Of a stretch of DNA of 64,000 bases, positions 37,101 through 50,200 are shown one piece after another; the stretch's first letter is position 1; each line of letters starts with the position of its first letter. A model generated the notes under the pieces. It did no database searches. It worked only from the letters and a program-made list of their open reading frames with translations, and was not told where the DNA came from. This DNA is from Campylorhamphus procurvoides (lineage: Eukaryota; Chordata; Aves; Passeriformes; Dendrocolaptidae). The position numbers and the translations under genes were made by a program. The stretch lies in the NCBI GenBank assembly GCA_013396655.1, contig WBMV01001910.1, positions 248,001 to 312,000 on the forward strand, in the 5' to 3' direction.

Positions 37101-40100
37101 CTTGCTCAATTTAATTTCCTTATAATTTTCTGAAAATCATACTATATTAATGAGGGAATATATTGAAGTTACACTCCAATTCTCACTAAATTACTTTTTC
37201 CAGCATGTACCCTGTGGTAAACAGAAACATGGAAAGGGCTTCCACCTTCACATATGGGACTAGCTAGTAACACATAGGTGTAAGGATACAGGGGTATATA
37301 AAGTATAGTCAAAGGACCAAGAAGTCCCCCAGATATTTCCAGCTCTTATTACAATTTCAGCTTCTGTGAAGAGATGCACATAAAGGCCACAAGGAAAAGA
37401 AATACGAGAGAAGAGAATGAGCCTGTTATATGACAGCTCTCCTCAACACTTCCCACTAGCTGAGTGGTTGTGGCATCCTCCTCTCCCTGGGCTTCTACCA
37501 AACACAGCTCACTTGCAGCCTCAGAAAGCAGCAGAAACCCTGGTGGGTCACACGTTCCCCAGGAACTACTGCCACTCTAACAACAGAGCTTAGTATCAAT
37601 GCCACCTGCATTTGAACCTGACAAACATCCAGTGCAGCAAGCTGTAATAACCCCCCCAAGCCCCACATATTAATTCATACAATACTTCATTTGGGCTCCC
37701 TTTATTAACCACAGGTAAGAGTTACATAACTACTTGCCCCATTTGACCTTGATGCAAAGTGGTTAATGCAGAATGCAAATCTTACCATCTTACCATTTGT
37801 GCAGGCAACAAAACTTACTTGAAGAGTTAAGCTTAATAACTCATAGTACAGTAGATGTTGTGCAATGTTATTTCTGTAACAAGCTTATCCTTAAAACATA
37901 CACCCACATTTTACATTTAAAATGAAAACTTATCTTATGCAAGTATAAGAAAGTGAAGGCTGGAGAGGAGTTTTTTACCTCTGAGCTGCTTAAAGAGACT
38001 TTTGTTTCCAACTGATGAATAATGCAGACCACAGACTTTTTGGACACAGCCAAGGAACCTCTCCTGACAGGCCACCAGAATATAAATAGCCAGAGTAAGT
38101 GCAAAAGCCTCAGCAACTTCACAGCATGGAGCTGAAGCATCACAACCACTAACAGGACCAAGGAGAACAGCGTGGCTCCAGCTCAGAATGCAGCAGAAGA
38201 ACAGCAGAGCCACCCTGCTAAATGTCACCAGCCGTGCCTTGCACACCCTGTGCTCAGCAGAAAGCACAGGCTGAGACAGCAGGGTCTGAACAGAGATGCT
38301 GGAGCACACTCAGAGGTGATGTGGTAACAGGGCATGGATAAATCCCAGTACAAACAGTCCCACAGGAGGTGCACATTATAGGCATGCCCTACCACAGATC
38401 AAAGTGCACATACTGAGATTCTCAGCTGAAATCATTCTATGTGAGAATGAACAAACTCCCTCCAGCACTTGACAGTGACTTTGTAGCTAATCAGATCTAC
38501 AGTAACTGTAGGGTAGCCCGACAACCAGCCCCAGCAGTATAAATAACGGGCCAGCAAACATCAGCAAAGGGCAGGATTTTGTATTAACGGCATCGCTTTC
38601 CAAGGAAAAAGGACATGGAGCCACACCCTTACTGGCACATGAGGGCAGAAAAGACAGAGTAAGACAAATGGCTTTAGCACTTCTTTGACTTAGGGTCTTC
38701 TTTCACATAAAGCTCCAGAGCAGCACAGGAGCACTACAGAGCTGGATGCAACGGGAGAGTTACTGGTGTCTATTGCAATTACTATCCAGCACACCAGCAC
38801 AAAAAGCCCACTATTTAAACAGCCTATGTGCTTTACATTTGCCAGGTTTCCAGTGCAGAGACAGAACTTTGCCCCATGCCTGAAGACAGGTTGTCGTGCC
38901 CAAGCCACTGCAGGCAGCTGTGCTGGGCCCCTTCCAGCTGCTCTCTCAGCCCTGCACAAATCGCTGAGAAACCTTCCTGAGAGCAGTGCCAAGCACTACT
39001 TGAACTTCATGAGGTCAGTCATTGCTAATTCTTTGGGTGCATCAGAATTTCAGCCTTAAATGAAGCTTTCTGACCTATAAAAGCCCTGCACTTTGACATA
39101 ATGGCTGTAAGTTACTTGATACATGGACATAATTAACATGGTTTTCATTTTGCCAGGAAAAAATGGTGTGTTTTACAGAGTAATTACATTGTGAAATCAC
39201 CTTTCTCCAGTACATAAACTGAAACAAACTGTGCCTAAAACACAAGACTTAAGCTACTGGAATTATTATCACTGTCATGGCTTTAACACATAAACCAGTT
39301 TCACTAGTTTGCAAAGGCCATAAAAAATAGTGTTGTTCTGAAAGATTATTAAAAATAAGTAACACCACAGTACAAGAAGGGGGTAAGAAAACAGACCAAC
39401 AATTCTGTATCAATGCCTTCTCTAAATTTTATTTACCAATAAAAAGTTGCTAGGAATAAAAACATCTGAATCAAAGAGGAATGACAGCATTTGCTGCTCT
39501 TAAGCCGTTACCAAAGACCAACAATGCAAAACACATGAAAAGATAAGTAAAAGGTCCCATTTGGCACTTCAGCTCTGGGATAAACAGCCTGATGTGACTT
39601 GGCAAGTATAATGAAGTTCTGTCCTACTGAGATCACGCTGCTTCTGCATCACTGGGTACAAAACTCTTGTTAAGCCTTTAGGCTCCCTCCATTCTAGGTG
39701 TTAATTTTGACCCAGTTCTGGCCTCATAAACCACAAATCCCCAAACACCTTTTCCTGTGGAAAAAAAAAAACAAACTAAGTTATCACAATACAAGATCAA
39801 CAAAAAAAACCTCACTCTCATTTTCAGATTAGTGAGAAATCAGACAAGCCTCATTTCAAAACCACGTGGTGAGAGACAATTCTAGGATAAGTCTCTTATT
39901 CCCACTCCTGCTCTTTATGTTGGGCAAGTGGGCTGCAGGAGGAAGAAAAGGCTGGAAAGGCCAATGCCAACCTGTAGAAGATGTTTCCTTCATACACTTA
40001 CCCAGGAGCAGCAGTCCTTGAGGACTTAGAGGTTAAAATGGGCTCATTTGAGATCACATGTGTAAAAGCACACAGTGGGCACTGTTCGTTCTGCCAGGCT

Positions 40101-40967
40101 CCCTTCAGGCTCTGCAGCCAGCACCCAGCCCGAGGGCTGAGCCCTGAACTGTGCAGATCAGGGACGAATGAAGCCTCAGCAGACAGAGACAGATCTCCAT
40201 CCCTCACACTCAATCTCCCCATTTGCACAAGATGGGATGGTAAGGGGAAGAGCCTTTCTGGGACTCAAAATGACATCAAGTCCATCAGTTTGGCTGCAGC
40301 TAAGAAGCTTCAATTGTAATATTCCTCAGGAAAACTATTGTCCAGGGAATTTCACCTTCTTTATTATTTTTATTGAAGGCCATGATTTCTATCAAGATGG
40401 ACTATATATGACGAAATGAAAAATCTGCTTTGGTCCTCACAAAACCCCTCTGAACTACAACAGACTGGGTAAAGAGAACAAGAAAGCTGATGTCTAGTAT
40501 GTTATGCTTGGACAAAATTATCCTAATAAAACAGGGAAGATGCAAAAAGAAGTCAAGCTACAGCACACCAAGTTCTGTGAAGCATGAACATTTACACACA
40601 CACACAGTAATACAATACTGTCTACAGATTTGTTTCTATCACTATTGAGCAACTATTTGAAAGTACGTGACAACAACCCTTAAAGCTGTTACATTTTCTC
40701 TGTCATTCTTGCTTTTCTTTTAGTATTTATTTTACCACGACACCAAAAGCAACCATTGCAGAACTCTTCCAGAGCCAAAACTCCCAAAACCACACCCAAC
40801 TCAAAACTGACACTATGTACACAACACGTACAAATGAAAAAAACCCACAGTTCAGTTGTGTATAAGGCCACTATAAGCAAGTCTAGTTACTCTGTTATGC
40901 AATCTATTACCTATTACTTGATCTATTTTCACAGTTTCATTTTTCAAGACTAGGCTTTGTGCACTCT
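28151..40967. other. Long unique A+T-rich stretch, no gene established
   Basis: Mostly unique sequence with short ORFs only. It holds A- and A/C-rich low-complexity runs (29,540-29,555; 31,830-31,975) and small splice-flanked minus-strand segments (33,264-33,224; 34,409-34,376; 36,552-36,525) discussed as weak leader-exon candidates. A CpG-bearing patch lies at about 34,100-34,215, and a G+C-richer patch at about 38.0-39.0 kb has no recognisable content. Confidence 0.5.
31830..31975. repeat. A/C-rich low-complexity tract with short TA run
   Basis: Dominated by A and C (aaaacc/aaccc units), followed by three copies of 'aaact', a (TA) run at about 31,950-31,960 and a 10-nt A run. Not recognisable as part of a named element. 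Confidence 0.8.
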
Positions 40968-41068
40968 GGTCTAGCAAAAGGTGTTCTGCACACAGCAGGC
41001 AGGTTGGAAGTAGATGAGCTTTAAGGTCATTTCCAACCCAAACCATTCTGTGCTGTTATGATTTCATC
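40968..41068 (+). mobile_element. CR1 LINE 3' end, sense strand plus
   Basis: Reads 'ctggtctagcaaaaggtg', then 'gcaggcaggttggaagtaga' and 'ctttaaggtcatttccaacc', and ends 'caaaccattctgtgctgtta'. This is the CR1 3' terminus in sense orientation, about 100 bp, severely 5'-truncated. It is the only plus-strand CR1 I find here. ORFs running through it are unrelated. Confidence 0.92.
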
Positions 41069-44000
41069 TCTTCAAAGCTCTCACAATTAAGCTTCTAAAG
41101 GAAACCCTAGCATGTCTTACAGGCTCATGAACTAGGGATGCCAGAGATTTACTTGGAGGGATTTTGAAGCAGCCTGGCACAAAATTCAGTAAATTTAGGG
41201 TGAAGGAAGCAATGTAGCTGTGCCAGTCTCATTACCACCCACATGTGGGTGTCTCACCATACCTAGTTTTCCTGTCCTCCCAAACTGTAGTCTCTTCCCC
41301 TCAGGATTATTTCAAGCTTAGTGTAGGGTTAGCAAAAATATACTTATATTCTCTGTTCATATGTTAATGTTTTTCTCACATCTCTTAGAAATGTCTGGTT
41401 TTTGAAGTGAAAACAAGTTCAAAACCATGGGGTTTTTTTCAGCAAAGAATAAACAAGAAATGGATTCCTTAATGAAAAGGACTGCACAGACATGAAGCAT
41501 ACAGGATTTTCAATTTAGCCCATATCAGAACTTTAATTCTTCATTTCCTGACTTCTTTCCCATTAAAATTTCAATTTGGCATTCCAGTTAAATGTGTCCT
41601 TTCAACTTAGATATGATAGGCTTTAAAGCTATGCATTTCAAGTGCAGTAAAGATCAAAATATCCTATTAAAAGACCATCATCAATTAACTGATGCCCTTG
41701 AAGTAGTTCAAGCAAACTTTGCTGGGCAAACAGCATTCTAAAAAAAAATAAATTAGCACCAAGTAAACAAAACAGAAGCCCAAGAAGAGACAAAAAGCCT
41801 GGTCCAACACCTTGTACTCCTGGCTGGAATTATCAGCACCTCTGTTCCTCCACAGCTGCCAGCAGTCTCTGAATACACAATGCAGTCACAGCTGCCTCGG
41901 TGACATTGCACCCTGCAAAACAAAGCCCTCCTTAATCCTTGTGGCTGCGAGATGTTGCTGTAAATCCAAAGCACATCTGCCTCACTGCCAGCTGAACAGA
42001 CAGGCAGTTTCGTTCTGGGGCAAGGTAATGGGGGCTGGCAATCTGCTTTTGGCTTCACCTGTTTTTCATCGGGAAATAATCACCACGTGAACATTACAGA
42101 CTGCCAAAACATTTGCATAAGACAGCAATTAACTTCAAGAGACTGCACATGCCAGTGCTGAGCTTGAGGATTAGGTGGTTCCCTTATGTTGCAGTGCTAA
42201 GACTTTGAGACATGAAAAAAAAGAAAGATGTGTATGATTAAAGGTAAAGATCACAGTACATTCTTAGTAGTAGAACTAAATCCCAGGCAGTACATTCAAA
42301 TGTCACCTACAGTGGTAAAGGTTTTAAGTTTTATAATAATTTAAACTAATTTTCCATGCAATATTTGGGATGACAATTCTCCAGATCTTCCATGACAGTG
42401 TTTTGCTTCCGTTTAGAAATTCCTCACAACATAGATACCAAAGTTCTGTAATTCTTGTAGAAAAAGCCATAACACATTTTATTTTACTTAATCTTTAGAT
42501 GTTAGAATAAAACCAGCATCTGCAAATGAAAAAAGTTCACAATACTTTGAATGGTGTAACCAATAGAAAGCAGTCAAACCCAAGCTCAGTCCCAAAGGTA
42601 ACTATAACCTCATTTCAGTTCCCAGATTGCCTTCTGGAACTGTGCCCATGCTACTGATGATCTCCAAAAATGAAGAGGCAGCTTAAAATAGTAGAATTGC
42701 AGCAAACAGAAGCCAGAGTCCTCCCTCAAACCAGGATAAACATAATTCAAGTTATCCTATCATTTCATGAGGACAGATATGGAGATCATGAACACCTTTT
42801 ACTAGAGTCTCAGAAGGTGTTAAGTAAATGCTCTGAGTGAACTACTCAAGCAACAAGGCTCCACTTCAGACAACCAGTTCGAGACGCTGGTTAATTTTCA
42901 CAATACCTAGAGGTTTGCTTCTTAAATACTTGACAACTTTAGCTCTTGACACAGCAATCACTACAGGCAATACAATCACCACAGTTCAAGTTGGCTAAGT
43001 GGTTGGTGACAGCAGTGTTTCAGAACAACTGCTGAAAAGATGTTTCAGACCTCATTCCAACAACTTATTGCTGGATGTGAAATCACAGCCACGTGTCCAG
43101 CTGTGAGGACAGCAGAACAGCTCTGTCTGAAAGATGAGAGGGCTCATATTTACAACACAATCCCTTTTCGTGCGCTATGTCCCACACTGCTATAATGCTA
43201 CATATGTAATAGCAACCCACTGCAAGCTCAAACAACTTGTGTCTTACAGGATTCACCATCCATAAAGCCATCAGATAAAAAACTATGAGGTGTCAGTCAT
43301 AAATACTTGCTGTACTACTAGTCTTCCTTCCAATTTGCTCAGAGACATCATAGACCTGCATCTTTTAGTACCCCTAAAATCCCTAATTTTTCCACCTAGA
43401 TTAACGCCTGCATCCCCCTCAGCCTAAGAAACCTTTATCTACACTATTAAATACTTTCACAGTTATCTAAGGATGAGAGGAGTGAAAAGAAGTCCTTCTT
43501 GTTCAAAATCTTGGACCAGAACCACTGCCTATGTTATCGAGGGATCCAAGTGATATCCCACTTGGATAGCAGGCGTGAAGAGAAGCTCTTCTTCTACATA
43601 GACTTGGAACAATAAAAGATGAAAATCAACAAGATGTCTTTGAAACACTTAGGACCTCAAAAACCACAGGGACAGGAGTTATTGGAGAAGTCAGGATGAG
43701 GCATTCCATCTGGGAACATCCTCCCCTGCGCAAGGTTCCTAACTCACAAATTCAAATCCAACCGAGCGGGCAGGGAAGAACTTTTCTGTAACAACTGATG
43801 AAGCCTCATTCTTGCTGAAACCTGCAGGCTCCCATTACCAAAATCTCCATTCTATCAACACTCAACTTTTAGATGTGTCATTCAGCTGTTTTAAGCCCAC
43901 TTTCATCCCAACCTATTGGTTTGAGGTTTTTTTAACTATAGTCTCTAAGAGTCTCCTATATTTTTTAAGGCAAAAGATGACTCAAATTCAAACCCCCAAA

Positions 44001-46775
44001 ATATAAGTGGAGTTTTATTGAATTAAACTGTAACCAAACAAACCACAAATAACAAAAACCAAACAAGTCAAAAAAACCCAACCCCCCAGAGTCTGACAAG
44101 CAATTTTCCTTAATTCATTAATTGAGGTTAAATAGCATATCCTTCAATTTTATTCACTCAATTCTGTCAGGTTAGTCCTTTAAAAAAAAAGTCATAGAAG
44201 TAACACAAAATTACTCCAAGTAAAACAGGCACAATAATTATGCCTGCATTGTCTCTCATCAGCCTTATGAGCCCTACAATACTCCCTACACACACAAAAA
44301 ACCCAACTAGTCTCCAGAAACATAGATCTGTTTTTTTCTACTTTTTCATTATTATTTTTATAGGTTCACAAGAGGAGAAAAATTCCCACTTACAACTCAA
44401 GTTCACAGCAGAAAGCAGAATTTAGAAAAATTCTATCTCTTTTTAGAATTCAAAAGATGAGATTTATTTTAAAAATCCAGCTGATGCTTTTGAAAGAACT
44501 AATTTTTTCCCTATTTTCTGATATAACTCCCTTTCAGTCCAAAGCAATGAGGCCTAATCTTGTCACCAAGTCCTTGGCACATAAGAGGAGGAAGTCTCTT
44601 GTGTCTCTACAAACCACTGTAGATTCCATATAATCTATTGAGGTTTAGCACGAGCATTTGCTGATTTTTTTGCAAATACTGCACACTTCAAAAAATGAAC
44701 GGAGCACACCCATCAAGAGAGCACTCCAAATTACAGAATATTTGAACAACAGTAGCCAATAGTACCCCACAGGAAAGCAAAACTGAATGCACTGCAGGTG
44801 TCTCATTAGTTCATAGATCGAGTTCAGCACCACTGCAAACATTCTTGTCCTGCTCAGGCAGGAAACCACACAAAACTGAGGACACTTCTAGTTCTGAATG
44901 AGAAGGACGTGCCTGATGGTTCACCTTAACTTCTGATAAGCAAACAGGAAAAGAAGGGAAAGCACTGCTGGTTTTCATTCTCACACTTCATCTCATGCTT
45001 TCAAACTTCTGAAACCGATACCTGTGTGAACTATAACAAAAACCAGCCCGTGAGTTTAACAAAATGAGAAAATCCTTTCCCAGTTTCAGCATGACCTCAG
45101 CCAACATGAAGCATATGGAATCTGATGGTAATGCTCCTAACAAATCACCACTGGAAAAGGGCCTGAAAACACCAGGAACTATGACCTACTTTTGTAAATA
45201 AGAATCTCATGTTTCCCAATGTCCCAGCTTAACTACTCAGTAAGATACTTTTGTGCTCAGTACAGAATCAACTGAGAGGCTTCTCTAAAGTATATCCTAT
45301 AATCCTGAGCAAAATATGTGAAGCCAGCCAATCTGGCTTCTATCTTCCAGGAAGCATAAGGTTTCTCAAATAAATGTGACATTTTGAACAAAAAGAACAA
45401 CAAAATATGGTTGAGTTATGCAATTCAAACTCAACAGAAGTGAGTTGTATAACTAAGTATCTGTGAAAATACCCCTTTAGACACTCAGTGCTAAGGTCTG
45501 CTCAGTCTTTCAGGAGGGTTTAGCCAATTTGGTTCAGTGCTTTGTGTTACAACACTCCACCTTCCAAAGCAGCATTTTAGGTTTTCCCCTTCAGAGACAT
45601 CACTGATGAAAAGTAGTCAGGACTCAAACATTAAAGTTTTAACTGTAATAAAAGCCAATTGGTAAGTATATCAATTTACTTAGAACACAAAGAAGTTAGC
45701 CTTTTATCTTACTGATAATAGATTCAGTTATCTCATAATTGTACCTTCACTCTAGTGTTTTTTCTTTTGCTGCCAGCTTCATCAGGTATGATGCCCAAGC
45801 AATGCAAACAGCATTTTAACTTGAAATCCACTATTTCCCATCTGCAAAAACTCGTATAAAAGACTATTCATCAATTGCTGTAAACTATTTTCAGATCCTT
45901 CTTCAAATGAAAACACTATGAAAGAATCTAGCAGTACTTTTTAGGTTTGGGCATGGTTGCAGAATAACTGTTCAGGTAGTTTTATGTAACATAATACACA
46001 GGGTTTTCTGTGATGCATAGACAAATCTTCTCATCTTGCAGGAGAATGTGACAAAGAACTGTACAAACATGAAAATTATATCAACAGTTTTACAAAATGG
46101 ATAATCTCAAAAGACCTACAACTCAGAGAAGCTGTACTGATCCAGGACACTCAAGTGCAGCCATAGATTAACATATTAAATATTAAAGAGTTAATCCAAC
46201 AAATAGCTAGCAAATCCATTCTAAAAGCATATAAAATCATGCATTTCTTATGCAAGCAAGTATTAATATATCTTACCAATTAATTCACATTCAACTTGAA
46301 GAGGAGAACAACCAAAACACACACACACATTCAAAGTACCATTCTAGGGCTTTTCCCCAAATCGGAGCATGGATGCACACACAAAATAGGTGACCTGTGA
46401 GACTATCCTGTTGCTTATCTCAAAAAACTCAAAACCAAATGAAAAAATGCAAGCAATTAAACCCCAAACTGCTGTCACGGTGTTTTGTTATTAAAAACTG
46501 GGCTCCAGGGAGATGACACCTTCCCCAGTTCTGTGACCCAAATCAGAACTGCTTTGCCACAACTACTGACTTCAGGGATTTGCCATGATGAATCCTGTTG
46601 TTAAGACAAGCAACTTCAACCTGAAATTTAGTAGGAGAGGCATTACTGGGCTCTGCTCCTCAGTGGAATCCTGCCTGCTGTTGTTTCCCTGGGTACGAGG
46701 CAGGAAGACTATCCTGTTGCAGAGAGGGCACAAAAACAGGCAATCCAATTCTAACTACATGGATATGTTAGTGCC
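41069..46775. other. Unique A+T-rich DNA, no gene seen
   Basis: Short ORFs only. Contains A/C-rich tracts (about 44,030-44,090), a small (AC)n at about 46,316-46,329 and one very short splice-flanked segment (46,294-46,277, minus). No recognised transposon or RNA gene. Confidence 0.55.
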
Positions 46776-47207
46776 TGTAGTGGGTTGGCCCTGGCTGGAT
46801 GTTGGGTACCCACTAAAGCCACCCTTTTCCCTCCCCTCCACAACTGGACAGAGGAGAGAAAACACAACAAAGGATTCATGAGTTGAGATAAGAACAGCTG
46901 GAGCACCTCCTGGCCCTCCTTCTCCACTGACCTTGGTGTCTGCAGAGTTGTTCGTGTGTTCTCACACTGCTCTTCCCTTCCTGCAATTCTCATCTGTGCA
47001 ATAACTTTCAAACCACGACACCTTCTTAAATAAGCTATCCCAGAGGTGTTACTATCACTCCTAATTGGCCCAGCCTTGGCCAGCAGCTAGAAGCCCATCC
47101 AGGAGCCAGCTGACATTGTCTCTACCAGACACAGGAGAATCTTCTGGCACCTTCTAACAGCAGCCACTCTTGTCGTCTCCCCCCTCCCACTACCAAAACC
47201 TGGCCCC
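46776..47207 (-). mobile_element. Avian ERV LTR (ERVL-type), internally deleted
   Basis: Begins on the plus strand with 'tgtagtgggttggccctggc', the reverse complement of the 3' terminus (…CCCACTACA) of a common bird LTR. It proceeds through 'ggacagaggagagaaaacac' and 'gagttgagataagaacag', then jumps to the far part of the element: 'ctggagcacctcctggccct', 'ttggtgtctgcagagttgtt', 'cttaaataagctatcccaga', 'ggcccagccttggccagcag' and 'ccactaccaaaacctggcc'. The long G+C-rich middle part seen in full-length copies is missing. The outer end beyond 'acctggcc' is lost and no target-site duplication is visible. ORFs on either strand are shadows. Confidence 0.78.
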
Positions 47208-50200
47208 CATCTGGTGATAAGAGCTCAAAAAGATAACATTCAAAATATTCTAAGAATTAGACACTGAGTGCTCAAAAAATGGCTTTTTTCTGTCACTCTG
47301 GTCTTGGAATAGAAAGGCAATGAGAGGACTTGCAAAGTTTTCAGCTGTGAAGAAACTTACAGAAATATTTATTTCGCTCACACTCATAAGAGCTAATACA
47401 GAATACAAGTGGGAGCACTGTTGCCAACATAAGAGGCTGAGAACAAAAGTTCAGTGAAAATTAAAGAGCTAAGATGCATGAACCAGAAATAAAATGAAAG
47501 CCAGCTTGAATACATGTAGGAAAACACACCTGTGGGAATAGTCTAAAATATAAATGCACTTGGTAACAAGTAATGCTTGAAGATGATGATAAATGGCAAA
47601 AATTCAAATACAAGTATTAAATGCACTGCACTGCTATGGAAGCTGAATGATTTGTGCGATAGGTAAGTGGGACATTTATCACTCTTCTGGGCTACAACAA
47701 CAGTGAAAGTTTCCTTTCACGCCCCTTAAAGCAGTTGTCTGCCCTGGAGAAATCATTTTCAACCATTCATACAATGTTCCGTTTTATTCCTTTTACTGCT
47801 TTCCTACTATTAAACTGGATCTTTTCACTTCATCTCCCTCATCTCTAGGTCCAAAAAATACTGTTCTTTCCTTCAAGGGATACACCCTCACTTTTAAAAG
47901 AGCATCAGCCCATCAGAACTGAGATGGGAATTGCTTTGAAAATCCTCACGACGCTCAGTAAGACAACAATAAAGGAGAAGTAAATAGAACATCCATGAAT
48001 GAACTGTAGATGATTATCCAGTGACTCACAGAGGTATAATCAGACAAAAAAGTCAAACTCTAACAATTTCAAAGAGACATTACAATCTTTCAAAAGTGTT
48101 TGAATTTTATGACCAGATATATACCTTGGGGCGAGGAGAGAAGGCTTAATTATAGTCAAGTACTTTACATTGAATTTTTATATAAATCACATAGAAATTA
48201 TCTGAAAACTACAGCTAGAATATCCTTGAGATATTTTTAAACTTATTTTCCATCCTTTTTCCTACAGTCTTTTAAGTTATATTCAGAATACATTCACCAC
48301 CTTATGTGATGGATTTTAAGCTCTTTTATTCTGAAAAAAACCCTAAGTGTGAAAGACACTCAAAATGTAGTGACGTTTGGACTGTATAAGCCTCCACTTC
48401 TCTCATAGTATCATTAAACAGTTATTTCCACACCAAGCAAATTTCTTTTCCTTAAGACCTAATTGGAAAACCAGCCCTAAGTTCTGGGTGAGAGCATCTC
48501 CCCTGCTCCCTTCAAAAACTGGAAAATAATCAGACCTACTGGAATATACAGCATGGAACTTCCCAAAAAGATTCCAATTCCTAAAGCCGGTCTTCCAACA
48601 AATATCACTTATAAAAGCGTAAAATGCTAAAGAGGTGTGACTGCAGATAAACAAGTCACCTAGAAATCATCTTCACCTTTATAAGGATGGCATCATCTCA
48701 CCCCTGGCCTCACGTTTTGATTTCAGTCAACTGAAATGATACCACTCAAAAGCTTCAAAGCTATTCTGAGAAACAAATCTAAAAAAAAACCACAACCAAA
48801 GTTCAAAATGGTAGTTTCAAGTCCTCTTCCCAGATGCCTCTAACTCTGGAAAAGCTGCAGGGCTGCATTGGTGTTGGGCTGCCAATACAGCTCCACTGGA
48901 GCTCAAAAAAATAAGAAATCAAACCTTCACTTTTCAGCTCTTTCATGAAGGTTACACTTAGAAAGGCAAAAAGAAGGGAAGTAAAAATAAGAAAATCAGT
49001 TTCAACACTTGTGTAATGACTTGTTCCAAAGCATGGGTTTAGACAACATTGGCTTGGGAATATAAATGATTTCTCTTGTGTACTAAAAGCTATATTTCTA
49101 TAGTCCTGCTGCTTATGAAATGATAAACCATGCCTAGTAGGACACTGAGCTTCAAAAACCTTTTAAAATAAAAGAAGCCCCAAAAGGCTGCATTGGGCAG
49201 CACAGAATCTTAAGGTATACTGAGAAATACAATGGTTTATTACAGGTTTTTCAGCTCCATACTCACTTTTGTCACAAGCGACCACCATATATCCATCTGT
49301 GGGTCAAATATATCCTTTGCAGTGACTCAGGAATTACACTAAGAAGAAATTCTAAGTCCAAATTTTGGACCAAGTTACAATCAGTTCAAGTAGAATCACT
49401 GTTATAACACAGATTGTTATTCTGCCGTAAAAATTCTTGCAGGATGGAGACAGACATTATAATCTTATAATACCATTAACTATTCTACACTTTTTAATAC
49501 ATAAAACAATTGTCTTCCTTTTATTACTTCAGTTATTGTAAAAGCATTAACAGAGGTACCAGCAGCCTGTGTAAAGCAGGTTCACATCCCCTCTGCTGCC
49601 TTTTCCTGCAGAGAATTGCTATGTCTTGCTTTACTCACAAAGACAAAATCATTATCCAATTAAATTTATACACAAAGCCATAAAATACAGAACACCTTCA
49701 TTTTCCTCAGGTAGTCAAATAAAATAATACTCATCTCTAACATTAAAACAGGAAGAGTTTTCTTAAGCATCAAAAGAAAAGCATTTCTTAAGCTTCAAAG
49801 AGAGGCAAAAAGAAGAAATAAAACAGTTAAGGAAGAAAATTGAATTGAGACTTGGCCTAACAAGATTTCTGTCTCTGTATCAGCTAAGTCCATCTAGAAG
49901 AAAAATTTAAAAAAAAAAAAAAAAAAGAATAGGGTTCTTATTCAGATGATCTCTCTGTTCTTTAGAAAGCCCTGGATTTTAAATTATATTTATGGACAGG
50001 AACCAAGCATTAATTCCTCTGGAGGCTTCAACAGTGATTCTGACAAGATTTACATAATTTAGACTCCCTTTGGCTATGACTTCAATCTAAATAGAGCACT
50101 CCAGAAATGGGACAATACAGTGCAGTACAAACTGTCACCATATCAAAGATAACTACTTCCATTGGTTGAATAGACAAATCTTGGGCAACAAACAGGGGCA

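Noticed and set aside
37868..38309. Overlapping hydrophobic minus-strand frames (97 and 124 codons)
   Set aside because: Leu/Ser/Val-rich translations in two frames at once reflect composition. No real start or splice context.
49267..49306. Minus-strand segment with gtgagt donor and an open frame DIFDPQMDIWWSLVTK (if extended to about 49,314)
   Set aside because: The acceptor lies within poor pyrimidine context, the longer acceptor choice puts a stop in frame, and its phase does not fit neighbouring candidates.
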